A stretch of 64,000 nucleotides of DNA from [Phialemoniopsis] sp. UDSM-2020. Lineage: Eukaryota > Ascomycota > Sordariomycetes > Thyridiales > Thyridiaceae. The notes under the pieces were generated by a model. The model worked only from the letters and a program-made list of their open reading frames with translations, was not told the origin of the DNA and did no database searches. The stretch spans positions 1,674,001 through 1,738,000 of the forward strand of contig JAEILZ010000006.1 in the NCBI GenBank assembly GCA_018873225.1, read 5' to 3'. This document shows positions 55,267 to 64,000 of this stretch, one piece after another. Each line of letters opens with the position of its first letter. Within the stretch, counting starts at the first letter, position 1. A program made the position numbers and the translations under genes.

Positions 55267-56343
55267 ATGTGCATAGTCCTCCTGACCACGTCCCACCCGG
55301 ACTACGCCCTCATCGTCATCGACAACAGAGACGAGTTCATCCTGCGCCCCACCTCGCGCCCCCACTGGTGGAAGCCCGAGCCCGCCCCCGCAGACCCGGC
55401 GGACAGGCAGAACGTCCTGTCCTCGCGCGACCTCCAGCGCGCCGAGATGGGGACCTGGCTCGGCGTCACGCGCGCCGGCCACTTCGCCGTCCTGACAAAC
55501 TACCGCGAGACCGACACCGCCGACGCGAGCCACCCGGTCCACGGCGTGCGCTCCCGCGGGGGGATGGTGACGGCGTGGTTGTCGGCCTCGCCGCGCGAGT
55601 CCGTCTCCTCGTTCGTCGAGCGCATGCTCAAGGACGGCGGCACCCACGGCGTCGGGGGGTTCTCGCTCATCTGCGGCAAGCTCCGCCCCTCCTCCTCTTC
55701 CGGTCGCGCCCTCGAGCCCCTGGCCATCATCTCCAACCGCAGCGACTCGGCCGCCGAGGTCCCCTACGTCGCCGGCCAGCGCGGCGAGGTCTACGGCCTG
55801 TCCAACACGTCGTACGACGACCCGCTCGTCTGGCCCAAGCTCGAGAACGGCAAGTTCGCCCTGCGCCAGACCGTCGAGGCCGCCGTCGCCAGCCGGTCCT
55901 CGGAAGAGGACCTCGTCTCCTCGCTCTTCGCCGTGCTCGACGCCGACACCCTGCCCCAGGACGACAGCATGAGCTTCGAGGAGTACATCACCCTGCTCAA
56001 ACAGTCCGTCTTCATCCCGCCCATCGGCGACGAGGACCACCGCCGGGCCATGGACGAGGCGCGCCGGCGCGGCAGGGCCAACGTGAGCGGCGCGGCCCAC
56101 AAGGCCGAGCACCTGAGCGCCGAGGCCGAGGCCGAGCTACGCGGTGAGGAGAGACCCGACGCGCAGCCCATGGGCTTCATGACGGGCATGTACGGCACGC
56201 AGCGGCAGACCGCCATCCTGGTCGACTGGGACGGCAACGTGCGATATACGGAGCGCGCGCTGTACGACGCCAACGGCAACCCCATTGAGCGCGGGCAGGG
56301 CGATGTGACGCACCGCTTCAAGGTTGATGGATGGGAGCAGTAA
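55267..56343 (+). CDS. TANGO2 / NRDE-family protein
   Basis: A single exon of 358 aa, strongly GC-rich at third codon positions. The N-terminal Cys-2 and the Asn-Arg-Asp-Glu motif at about residues 20-23 define the NRDE (TANGO2) family. Thr-Trp-Leu-Gly-Val, Leu-Thr-Asn-Tyr-Arg-Glu, Tyr-Gly-Leu-Ser-Asn and a C-terminal Tyr-Gly-Thr-Gln-Arg-Gln-Thr-Ala-Ile-Leu-Val segment also match. The Cys-2 position recalls N-terminal nucleophile hydrolases. Animal TANGO2 is linked to Golgi/ER organisation, mitochondrial function and haem or lipid handling; the fungal role is not settled. It is cytosolic by sequence. A Glu/Ala-rich insert lies near residues 275-300. Confidence 0.9.
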   Translation: MCIVLLTTSHPDYALIVIDNRDEFILRPTSRPHWWKPEPAPADPADRQNVLSSRDLQRAEMGTWLGVTRAGHFAVLTNYRETDTADASHPVHGVRSRGGMVTAWLSASPRESVSSFVERMLKDGGTHGVGGFSLICGKLRPSSSSGRALEPLAIISNRSDSAAEVPYVAGQRGEVYGLSNTSYDDPLVWPKLENGKFALRQTVEAAVASRSSEEDLVSSLFAVLDADTLPQDDSMSFEEYITLLKQSVFIPPIGDEDHRRAMDEARRRGRANVSGAAHKAEHLSAEAEAELRGEERPDAQPMGFMTGMYGTQRQTAILVDWDGNVRYTERALYDANGNPIERGQGDVTHRFKVDGWEQ

Positions 56344-56690
56344 GGCTTTTTGATTAGAGAGGGGCGGGTTATAACCTCAAGAGGAGAGCACGCAAGGCAT
56401 TCTGGAAATTTATCACATGAGAGCATCTGATTTGGCGGCCATCAAGAGGTGTATCGGGCATAGAAGAACATCATGTTAGACTTGGGATGGTGCTTGAAAC
56501 ATATTCCTCAGCGCAGTAGTTGGTAAATCGACTGTGTTCATTATGGTTCGCATTAACACACGAAAAACATATTCGTCGTGTGACGGATTTGCCTCACATT
56601 ATACGTGAAAGAAGCTAGCTGGTTATGATGATGAACCCAAGAAGTCTCCCAAATATCCCATAATGAATGATGCTTGATACAACAGCGCCC
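56344..56690. other. Convergent 3' intergenic region
   Basis: 347 bp between stops, with no gene signal recognised. Confidence 0.5.
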
Positions 56691-58711
56691 TCACTTCAAA
56701 CTCTTCAATTTCATAGACCCAAGTTGAGACTTCCCACCGCTAAAGATTCTCGAAACAAGCCCCTGCCGGGGTTCAGCCATGGTACCACCAGAAGGCAATA
56801 GCTCTTTGCAACGACGCACCCGAGCATAGTCCTGCTGAAAGAGAAATAGACTCCGCCGGGCTTCGTTGGTGATGCACATAGCTTCCAGATGTATAAAGAT
56901 GCGTCTGCACCGATTTGTCTCATCCAGGAGTAGTGAAACTTCTGGTCGGGCTATTGTCTTGAAGGTGCCGTGTGACGGAGACTCCGCCAAGGAGCCGGTG
57001 GTCACTGATGGGCGCATGTACGATGCAGACTTTGACGAGGGCACGTTGCCCTTCCATTGACTCGTTGACGGCATCGGGCCGTTGACAAGAGTTGATTGGA
57101 AAGTCTGCGCGTCGATCACGGTCTGCAAGTTGAAAGGCGTGAGCACCTCGCTGTGAAATCGGTCATGCAAGGCTATGAATCGGCCGACCCAGTAAGAGCT
57201 TGGCTGAGTTGTGGATATCATTCGGGGATTGGATGCTAGCAGTTCAGCTTGATTCTCCTCCAAACTCTGTCGAGCGGATTTGTTAAATGATAAACGAGAT
57301 GACCGCGATAACTCCGAGACGTCTCCGGTAGGTATATTACTAGAAGCGCAGCTAACGTTGCGGCCACTGCCCAGACTCGCTAGTGAGTTGCGAGACAGTG
57401 ATTGAGTGATATTTGACAGGACATTAAAGGTGCGTGATTTCGGAACTCGAAGCTTCGTAGTAGCAGAATTTCGGGCGGGATGCACGTTCTCGTTGAAGGT
57501 TTTGCATATATCTTCTTGTAGGGGATGAGCTGTGGTGTACGAAGTGCAGGTTAAGGGTTCGTCAGGGATTGTTTCGACGTCTTGACCAGAAATATTGAAG
57601 TTGCTTGATGAGTTTGAAGACTGGAGGTTGTTGCTGGTCTTGCTTCTGCCTACGAACCTGGGCAGGAAGCCGCGACGGGCATGATCGCTGTGTGAGCACG
57701 CTACGCCTTGCTTTCCAGCAGGCTCATCGAGAACCGCTCTGGCCGTTCGTCCACCGTCGACACCGATGTTATATCGGAGTCTGTCTCCTCGGAGAGGGGT
57801 AGGGGCCGTCTGTGAGGGTATACTGGGAGTGTGGGAATGCGGTATTCGAAATAGAGGGTTGGTGATGGAGGCGATGCCTTGATCGTAGTTTCTTCTCTCA
57901 TCTCTCGCTTTGGGGTCGACTTTGGCGGTGGAGTAGGTTGCACTGCCGTCAGCTCCTCTGCCTCCTTCAGTTCCTCCAGTTGCACTAGTTCCTCTGACTC
58001 CTCTGACTTCTCTGAATTCTCCGGCTCCTCCAGTGCCTTCAACTCCTTCAAGTTCTCCAGCCTCTCCAGCTCCACTAATTCCCCGGAGTCCTCCGACGCC
58101 AGGTCGACTAGCGCTTCGGGAAGTTGCCCTGGAACACGGCCGTCGAGACTGATCTCGTATGCCACGCTCCACTGGTCGCACAACTCCGCGGCTGGCGACG
58201 GGGACTCTTCGAGGTAGTCCTGAGGGTTGCCCCACTGTAAAGGCCAGTCCGTCTCCAGGTCCGTGGGCGGTGTCAGGTGAGCAGGTCGAGGACATTCTGT
58301 GCAGTCACAGTCCTTTGGCTTGGGTAGGCGGGGAATGATGAGGCCGAGGCTGAAGTAAGCGACTATGATGGTGGCGTGGAAGTAGAACTCGACCAGAGCG
58401 AGTGCGAAACGTGTCCAGAGGGATGCTATCTGCTTGACAAGGTGAATGTTGGAGGTTGCAAGGCGGAGCAGGGTGCCAGAAGCGACTTTGGTGTAAAAGA
58501 AAACCAGCTTCAAGGTCTCGATGCCGAGCTTGAGGAGGGCTCGGATCAGGACTAGCTGCGCACTGCAAATGACGAACAGACTAGACGCGTTGTAACGGGC
58601 AGCGTATGGAGCAAGGAGGTTCCTGGCCCAGGAAAGACCATTGTATAGTCTTGAGTAGAAGTGGGAATCGCACGTAGGTGGGGTGCTGCAGTTTGACCGT
58701 TCCTTGCCCAT
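56691..58711 (-). CDS. Unrecognised membrane protein with an acidic linker (657 aa)
   Basis: Two exons (58711-57705, 57657-56691) joined by a 47-nt intron with a GTAGCG donor and a CCCAG acceptor. Two long open frames here overlap, and splicing is what unites them. The first true ATG is at 58711 (Met-Gly-Lys-Glu-Arg). Residues about 45-135 hold two or three hydrophobic segments. A Glu/Leu-rich acidic stretch around 195-265 may form a coiled coil. The second half is Ser/Asn-rich, then has a conserved-looking region with Tyr-Trp-Val-Gly-Arg-Phe-Ile-Ala-Leu-His-Asp-Arg-Phe and later Arg-Arg-Ile-Phe-Ile-His-Leu-Glu-Ala. I have seen similar motifs in uncharacterised fungal proteins but cannot name a domain. 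Confidence 0.72.
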
Positions 58712-59429
58712 CGTTCCAGGTTCCTTGGTTCTGAGGTTGGGCGAGAGCCAGACCGGAGATTCTTGATACGTGGGAACGGCGAGATACAAGCTGAAAAGTG
58801 GCTGAAGCAAAGTTGACGACGAGGTGAGAGTGTCGAGAGATGATGTGGTGCGGGTGGTGATCAACAATCTGAGAGATGGACGGTCATCATCAAAGAATGA
58901 TCACACCTTCTGCCGTGACCCTCGTGGCATTATCACTTGCCATATCTCATTAAGGGGCTAGGCCTGCCTTCCTCCTTCCCTGTGGCGGCGACCCGTGGAT
59001 GAAGCAGAGTATGATTTGACAACGGCAAGACCATGACATCAACAGACACTGGACAGAAAGGTGTAGTTCTGTTTCGTGGTCAAATTCATAAAAGACTTGA
59101 TGGGGAAAGTGCATCTTACCCAACAGGTTCAAGCAGGAACACCTCTAAGGCAGTTGCGAGTAAGACGCGGGCACGTTTCCACCAAGATCAATTTTGTTCG
59201 TGTTCCTGTTACAAGTCTACTAAGTACTCTGATCGCTCTAAATGCAATTGATTTACAATAAAATTTTCAATCACACCGTTGCGCCCCTAGGTAAGCCCAA
59301 AGCCCAAAGCATGTCAAACTCCTGCTGAGTAGGGGTGACGGCGACGCTCCCGCTACCGAATTGCTCAAGTCCCTGGAATTCCAAAGCTTACACGCCCTTT
59401 CGTCATTTTCTCTAGCTGAACTGAGCTCC
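58712..59429. other. Intergenic region
   Basis: 718 bp between the unknown membrane protein gene and Tfb2, both on the minus strand. No gene is seen. Confidence 0.5.
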
Positions 59430-60920
59430 CTAAGCCTCAGCCTTTTTCCTCGCCTTGAGAAAGTTGGCCAGCTGCTCGTGCTTGGTGACAAAGAAGCTGT
59501 GCTTCTCGTCGCTGCGCCAGACCAGCACGCCGATCTCGTCGGCGTACTGCACGAGCGCGTGGTACTCTTTCGTCGTGTCAAAGTCCTTGAAGAGGAAGCC
59601 CGTCTGGGCTTTCATGCGCTCGTTCTCGAGCTGCCACAACCGGATCTGATCCACCACCGTCGGCGGAAGCACGGGCCGGTTGTGCGACGCCGCGTTTCGG
59701 TGCATCTGCTCGTGCGCATGCGCCGCGAGGTAGCTGATGATCTGGTCTGATGTAATGCCATACGAGATGGCGCGGCGGATAGACTCGCGCGTCAGCTTGC
59801 CCGAGACCATGCCGGGGAAGCGCATGTTCATCTTGGTGAACAAGGCTAGGACGGCTATCTGCAGTGGCGAGGATGTGTATGCGTAGAGACGGTAATTCGT
59901 CTCGAGAATGATGCTGCCCTTGACGTCCGTAGTCGCGCCGGGTAGACCGCCGGCGGAAGAGGCATTCGCATTCGCGGCATCAAAGCCCGAACTCACTGAC
60001 CGCAGGGCGTCGGCACTACTCGTGAGGGTCGTCGCGAGTCGGGTAGGGAAGTATTGTGACGGATCGTTGCCTGGTATGTAGATGAGGCCGAAATCGACAA
60101 GAGACGGGAGCATGTTCCTTCGCTGCTCCGTCAAAGAGTTGGTATCGTAAGCTCTTCCGAGCTCGAGTGTCGACAGCATGAACAGGAAGCTCAGCATGTC
60201 GACGCTGTCCATGCCCGCGTCCTTACCGCCCGCATGATCCACCGCTTCCAGCCATTGTAGTAATAACGTCCACACCTGGGCATTAGCCGCCTGCAGCAAG
60301 AATGTAAACCCCGTTTGTGTGATGCCAACACCGCCCGGTGCACCAGCTCGCCTCTCAACCAGCCGTCCGGCGAGCAGCAGGTCCTTTACAGACCTCTTAG
60401 GCCCGTGCGAGTCGCCTCCTGTCGGCCCAGAGGAAAAGCCGACGCTGTTCACCACGTAATGTAATATGTCCTCCCATTTCTGCCGCGCATACCTGTCGAG
60501 AAACGCGACGTTGATGTCCGCCGCTACAGGTTTCTCGCTCGGAACTCCGAAACTGTTGTGGTCGCCTCCACCCTCGAGAGCCAGCCGAAACGACTTTTTG
60601 AAATTTGTTGCCAATACCATCTCCTGCGGCTTGTCCCTAATTGCTGCGCTGATCTGAACAATGTGTAAGCTCCGCAAGATCGACAAAGCTTGATCCTTCT
60701 TGCGCCTCGCCTCGGGCTTGACAACGGAATCGAGGTCGGAAAGGAGCATCGGGCCCTCAAAGTAGAGGATCATGCGGACGAAATTCTTGGCTAGGGAGGG
60801 AAGCATGCGTCGAAAGATGGCGAGGGTGGTGGAGGGCTGCTGGTAGAGCTTGCGGAAGCTCGTGCCCGGCTGCTTCTCCAGGTAGTCGGAGAGGGTGAGG
60901 GAAGGGGTGCCGACCGACAT
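59430..60920 (-). CDS. tfb2: TFIIH core subunit Tfb2 (p52)
   Basis: A single exon of 496 aa, full length for the family. The N-terminus (Leu-Glu-Lys-Gln-Pro-Gly-Thr-Ser-Phe-Arg-Lys-Leu-Tyr) is the p52 start. It is followed by Trp-Glu-Asp-Ile-Leu-His-Tyr-Val-Val, Gly-Phe-Thr-Phe-Leu-Leu-Gln, Ile-Ile-Leu-Glu-Thr-Asn-Tyr-Arg-Leu-Tyr-Ala-Tyr, and a C-terminal Gln-Ile-Arg-Leu-Trp-Glx-like segment through Phe-Phe-Val-Thr-Lys-His-Glu. Tfb2/p52 anchors and stimulates the XPB/Ssl2 ATPase in TFIIH. It is needed for transcription initiation by RNA polymerase II and for nucleotide excision repair in the nucleus. It is head-to-head with the thioesterase gene across 390 bp. Confidence 0.95.
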   Translation of the reverse strand: MSVGTPSLTLSDYLEKQPGTSFRKLYQQPSTTLAIFRRMLPSLAKNFVRMILYFEGPMLLSDLDSVVKPEARRKKDQALSILRSLHIVQISAAIRDKPQEMVLATNFKKSFRLALEGGGDHNSFGVPSEKPVAADINVAFLDRYARQKWEDILHYVVNSVGFSSGPTGGDSHGPKRSVKDLLLAGRLVERRAGAPGGVGITQTGFTFLLQAANAQVWTLLLQWLEAVDHAGGKDAGMDSVDMLSFLFMLSTLELGRAYDTNSLTEQRRNMLPSLVDFGLIYIPGNDPSQYFPTRLATTLTSSADALRSVSSGFDAANANASSAGGLPGATTDVKGSIILETNYRLYAYTSSPLQIAVLALFTKMNMRFPGMVSGKLTRESIRRAISYGITSDQIISYLAAHAHEQMHRNAASHNRPVLPPTVVDQIRLWQLENERMKAQTGFLFKDFDTTKEYHALVQYADEIGVLVWRSDEKHSFFVTKHEQLANFLKARKKAEA

Positions 60921-61310
60921 CTTGGCGGTAGTCGTGGCGGTAAGGAGGGTGTGTTGGTTATATCATGTCAGAGATCGGGTATGTTCGCCACCTCATACGC
61001 CAAATGAAGTGCTCATGCGCTGAGGTTTTGTTGGATTAGTTGTTCTTGGTGATGCTTTTCTCTGTGGTCTTGATGATGCATCGAAATTTAGCGTGAGCTG
61101 TGAGCTCCAGGCATCTTGGGAGCCTAGTGGGGGATCCGCGATAAGCAGTAGCGCATCAAAGCGCGACGATAAGGTCGAGAGTGGGGCCTGGATTCCCCGG
61201 GATGACGCCTGAGCAATCCACTACCTCGCGTCTCCCAGCGCATTCATCGGCTGGCGCATCGAGGTAGATCTCGAGATCCAGGCATCATACGAAGTGCTTA
61301 GGTAGTCATA
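60921..61310. promoter_or_regulatory. Divergent promoter of tfb2 and the thioesterase gene
   Basis: 390 bp between two start codons on opposite strands, with no strong TATA box visible. This fits housekeeping expression of both genes. Confidence 0.5.
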
Positions 61311-62239
61311 ATGTCGACGAAGCTGGCGCCCACAAAGTTTGTCCGATCTGTACGTTATTTCTAGTCTTTTTTAGCCGACTATCACCGACTGACGCGGGTT
61401 CCTTAGGTTGTGAGATCATTCATGGCCGAGTCCGGCCTGGAGCCGAGGTACGGCCCGTCTCCTCATTGCCCCCTGCGCATCACCTTTTTGAAGCTCACGA
61501 CTGACCAATTACAGACTATTAGGCCCTCATAACGTATGTGTGAACTCTTCAAGCTTGATGATGCTTGTTCAAAACGCTGACAGCGATCTAGTTTCGGGTA
61601 CTGCATGCGGAGAAGGGCAAGGTTGACTTCGAGCTGGACATCCACAAGGACCACACGGTATGATCTACGGCACCGCAGACCAGACCCCGGAAAGCATTGG
61701 AGGACTCATGACCAAACTACACAGAACCGCTTAAAGATCATTCATGGTGGTACCATTGCTAGTCTCGTTGATCTCGGTGGCTCATTGGCCGTGGCTTCCA
61801 TGGGCCTTTTCGCGACTGGTGTCTCAACAGACCTGAATGGTGCGTCTCCCCCCGCTCACATCGGCACCTATCTGCACGCTTCTCCCGCCAGTTATCGCTA
61901 ATAACAATCCAGTAACTTACCTCAGCGGCGGTGGCAAGGTTGGCGACAAGTTACAAGGCACGGCGGTTTGCGAGAAGAGTGAGTACCCTAGCTTAAACCC
62001 ACCTCCGTCGCGTACTGACGATGACTACAGTCGGCAAAACCCTTGCCTACACTCACGTTACATTCAAGAACAAGAAGGGAGAGCTCGCAGCCAGAGGCAG
62101 TCATACCAAGTAAGTCCCGTTCTCCCAGAGTGGTAGTCCTGAGTGCTGACCCCCTGTCAGATACGTTGCTCAGGCGTGGGGCGCTCACGAGTCGTTCACG
62201 GCTCCGAACGAATACGCTGGAGAGCAAGAAGATAAATAG
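61311..62239 (+). CDS. HotDog-fold acyl-CoA thioesterase (PaaI/ACOT13-like, 167 aa)
   Basis: Eight short exons (61311-61349, 61407-61447, 61515-61533, 61592-61657, 61725-61839, 61913-61978, 62031-62109, 62161-62239) join in phase; exon 3 is only 19 nt. The 4HBT signature Ile-Ile-His-Gly-Gly-Thr-Ile-Ala-Ser-Leu-Val-Asp-Leu-Gly-Gly supplies the HGG loop and the catalytic-position Asp. Asn-Val/Ile-Thr-Tyr-Leu and Ala-x-Gly-Ser-His-Thr-Lys complete the fold. Relatives hydrolyse medium or long acyl-CoA esters, often in mitochondria. No clear targeting peptide is seen, although the N-terminus (Met-Ser-Thr-Lys-Leu-Ala-Pro-Thr-Lys-Phe-Val-Arg-Ser) is basic. The intron density, seven in 0.9 kb, is the highest in the window. 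Confidence 0.9.
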
Positions 62240-62486
62240 TTCGTTATATTACTGTCCATACATCAGTGTGAATATCACTCCAGCATAGAGGTTATATTCC
62301 ACCGTCCTTTGCGATGCATTCCCCAAGTACCCAATATAGTCTCGATCCCTGAAAAGCAGATAATATTCTTCTCGATTCGAGCGAGTGAAGTTCTCAAATA
62401 GCAGCGCGATATGGTATCATGTATTATTCCTAAAAGACAAGCACCTTGCTCAAAACCAAACGAGTGTAGATTGGAGCTGTCCCCGA
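62240..62486. other. Convergent 3' intergenic region
   Basis: 247 bp between stops, with no feature seen. Confidence 0.5.
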
Positions 62487-63876
62487 TCACGCCTTCATCT
62501 CGCGGGGGTAGAAGCCGTTCGCCTGCCCTTCAGGCCCGGGCGTGGGGACCTGCTGCGGCGGCAGAGTCCCGCCGTTCTGGTCAATGGGGCTGACCGAGTT
62601 GTGGCCCGAGTAGGCGTGCTGGGGTTGCTGAACGTGAGGTTGCTGCACGTATGTCTGCTGGACCGGCTGCCCCTGCCATGTCTGCTGCGGAGCATAGGCT
62701 TGCTGCTGGTAAGGCACCTGCTGCTGTTGCTGGGGCATACCGTAGCCGTACTGCTGCTGCGGGATGGCGTAGACCATCGGGGTCGTGCCCGCCGGCCCGT
62801 TCATGAAGGGCTGGGCCGTGGACCACAAGCCCTTGTGCTTCCAGACGCCGATGACGAAGAGCAGCACGAGGACGACGAAGAAGACCCACGTGTTCACGAC
62901 GGCGTCGATGATTTCTATGTAGGCCGGGGCGTACACGGTGAGGCTCGTGCTGAGGGTCCACAGGGCGGCGGTGATGAGGAAGTAAAGGCAGCGGATGAAG
63001 TTCAGGATCACCGCGACGAGAAAGACGACGGCAGACTGCCAAGCTGGTGAGCTCATTGGCCGTGTGAAGGGCCAGGAAAACAAGGGACGAGTGCTTACGC
63101 TTCTGGTAGGGATGATATTCCTGAACTTGTGCATGACGATGCTGGCAAGCACCAGCAGGCCGATCGAGATGATGAAGTTCAACACGTCAAATGCGCCGTT
63201 GATCTTGCGGATGTCGCGTATGGCGCGGTTGTAGCTCGACGTGCCGCCGCTCGAGGCGTTGAATTGGTTATAGACGATGTTGAAGCGCGCCGTGAAAGCT
63301 ACAGCCATGGCGGCGAGGACAACGGCGACGACGAGGCTGGAGTAGCGCAGGCTGTTCTGAAGCGCGGTGCGCCGGCGGTCCAGGGCGTAAAAGAAGCCGT
63401 TGGCGAGCTCTACAAGGGTGATTATGAGCAGGACGTCGGCGAAGCGCTCAAACAGGAGGCCGATGCTGCTGAGGCGCAGCTGCATTTCGCTCAACTCGGC
63501 CAACCGGGTTTGTCTGTAGTACCTGCCGCGGCTCGAGGCGTAGTCCACGACAACGGCGTAGAGGATGTTGGAGGCGACAATAAAGATCAGGGATCTGGCG
63601 AGGAAAGGAGAGCAGCGTTAGAATCCGGATACATCACGGGCCGGGCAGCAAAGGTGCCCGCGACGTGACGCACGCGTGAGTGTGCGACGAGAAAGCAAAG
63701 ACCTACATGATCAAGAAGGGAAAGACGATCTTGAGCCACGAGAGACCCGTACGAGCAGGGTCCTTGCGCCGGCGAGCCATGCAGAAACTGATCACCCAGA
63801 GGATGAAGAGCGGAATGGCTATCACGCCACACATGCCGGCACGGACGCAGGCGTACACAAAGAGTTCGTCTGCCAT
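62487..63876 (-). CDS. Seven-span fungal membrane protein with a Gln-rich tail (404 aa)
   Basis: Three exons (63876-63707, 63594-63099, 63035-62487). The ATG at 63876 starts a hydrophobic segment directly. About seven membrane spans follow to residue 275, with a conserved-looking loop (Tyr-Ala-Ser-Ser-Arg-Gly-Arg-Tyr-Tyr-Arg) after span 2. The C-terminal 120 residues are cytosolic-type, rich in Gln, Pro and Tyr, with runs of Gln and Gln-Gln-Thr-Tyr-Val-Gln-Gln repeats. The layout resembles uncharacterised fungal 7-TM families (DUF7702-like), but I am not sure of the family. No G-protein-coupling motif is evident. The second intron is 63 nt, in frame and without stops, so an isoform with 21 extra residues is possible. 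Confidence 0.78.
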
Positions 63877-64000
63877 GGTGGTGGGCGCACTTGTAGGCGA
63901 TTCGATGTATCAATGGATGGGTTTTGGGTAAGAAAAAACGAAGCCAAACACACCAGCCGTCCAACTAGTGATAAACACTGAAGCAGGAGGGATGAAATAT
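63877..64000. other. Upstream region of the 7-TM protein gene
   Basis: The last 124 bp hold only the start of its promoter; no other feature is visible. Confidence 0.5.

Noticed and set aside
58712..58867. N-terminal extension of the unknown membrane protein
   Set aside because: The upstream frame opens with TTG codons; the first ATG is at 58711.

Overview
The window comes from a filamentous ascomycete (Pezizomycotina, probably Sordariomycetes). Most genes carry short introns of about 47-90 nt with GTRNGT donors and CTNAC-like branch points. The protein families are fungal: a LaeA-like methyltransferase, a Zn(II)2Cys6 factor, Clr5-ankyrin, a SesB-like hydrolase, an F-box protein, a GPI-anchored wall protein and Flo-like repeats. 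I found no rRNA, tRNA, CRISPR array or intact transposon.

Layout. 1-5.0 kb: no gene seen. 5.1-12.3 kb: a compact array of minus-strand ORFs whose reading frames break repeatedly, and the breaks I could place mostly fall at homopolymer runs. TATATATATTCA-type boxes punctuate the array, and it ends at a 10-N gap flanked by a 94-bp exact duplication. It includes a DNA-methyltransferase-like C-terminus, half of an RRM domain fused to an unrelated tail, and a short alpha-mannosidase-like motif. It is either poorly polished sequence over real genes or an undescribed mosaic element. 12.9-14.0 kb: an MDR enoyl-reductase-like gene. 14.0-18.1 kb: no gene seen. 18.1-19.9 kb: LaeA-like methyltransferase. 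22.0-22.8 kb: DUF6699-like protein. 24.0-28.1 kb: two divergent genes for exported proteins, a triple-module Cys-rich membrane protein and an HExxH metallopeptidase. 28.5-33.0 kb: F-box protein, ERG28 and iron-containing alcohol dehydrogenase.

34.3-40.1 kb: a SesB-like hydrolase followed on the same strand by a 1218-aa Clr5-ankyrin protein. These are domains typical of fungal NLR immune receptors, but no NTPase lies between them. 40.2-48.8 kb: a likely beta-mannoside utilisation cluster. An intracellular GH2 beta-mannosidase is divergent from an MFS sugar transporter, which is followed by a Zn(II)2Cys6 regulator. The shared promoter carries four same-orientation copies of a 14-bp motif and two CreA-type sites.

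49.2-54.0 kb: two wall proteins, one with ten Flo-like repeats plus a DUF6923-like propeller domain and one small GPI-anchored. 55.3-63.9 kb: TANGO2/NRDE protein, an unknown membrane protein, TFIIH subunit Tfb2, a HotDog thioesterase and a 7-TM protein with a Gln-rich tail. Every gene call from 12.9 kb onward keeps its frame after splicing, which makes the broken 5-12 kb block stand out.
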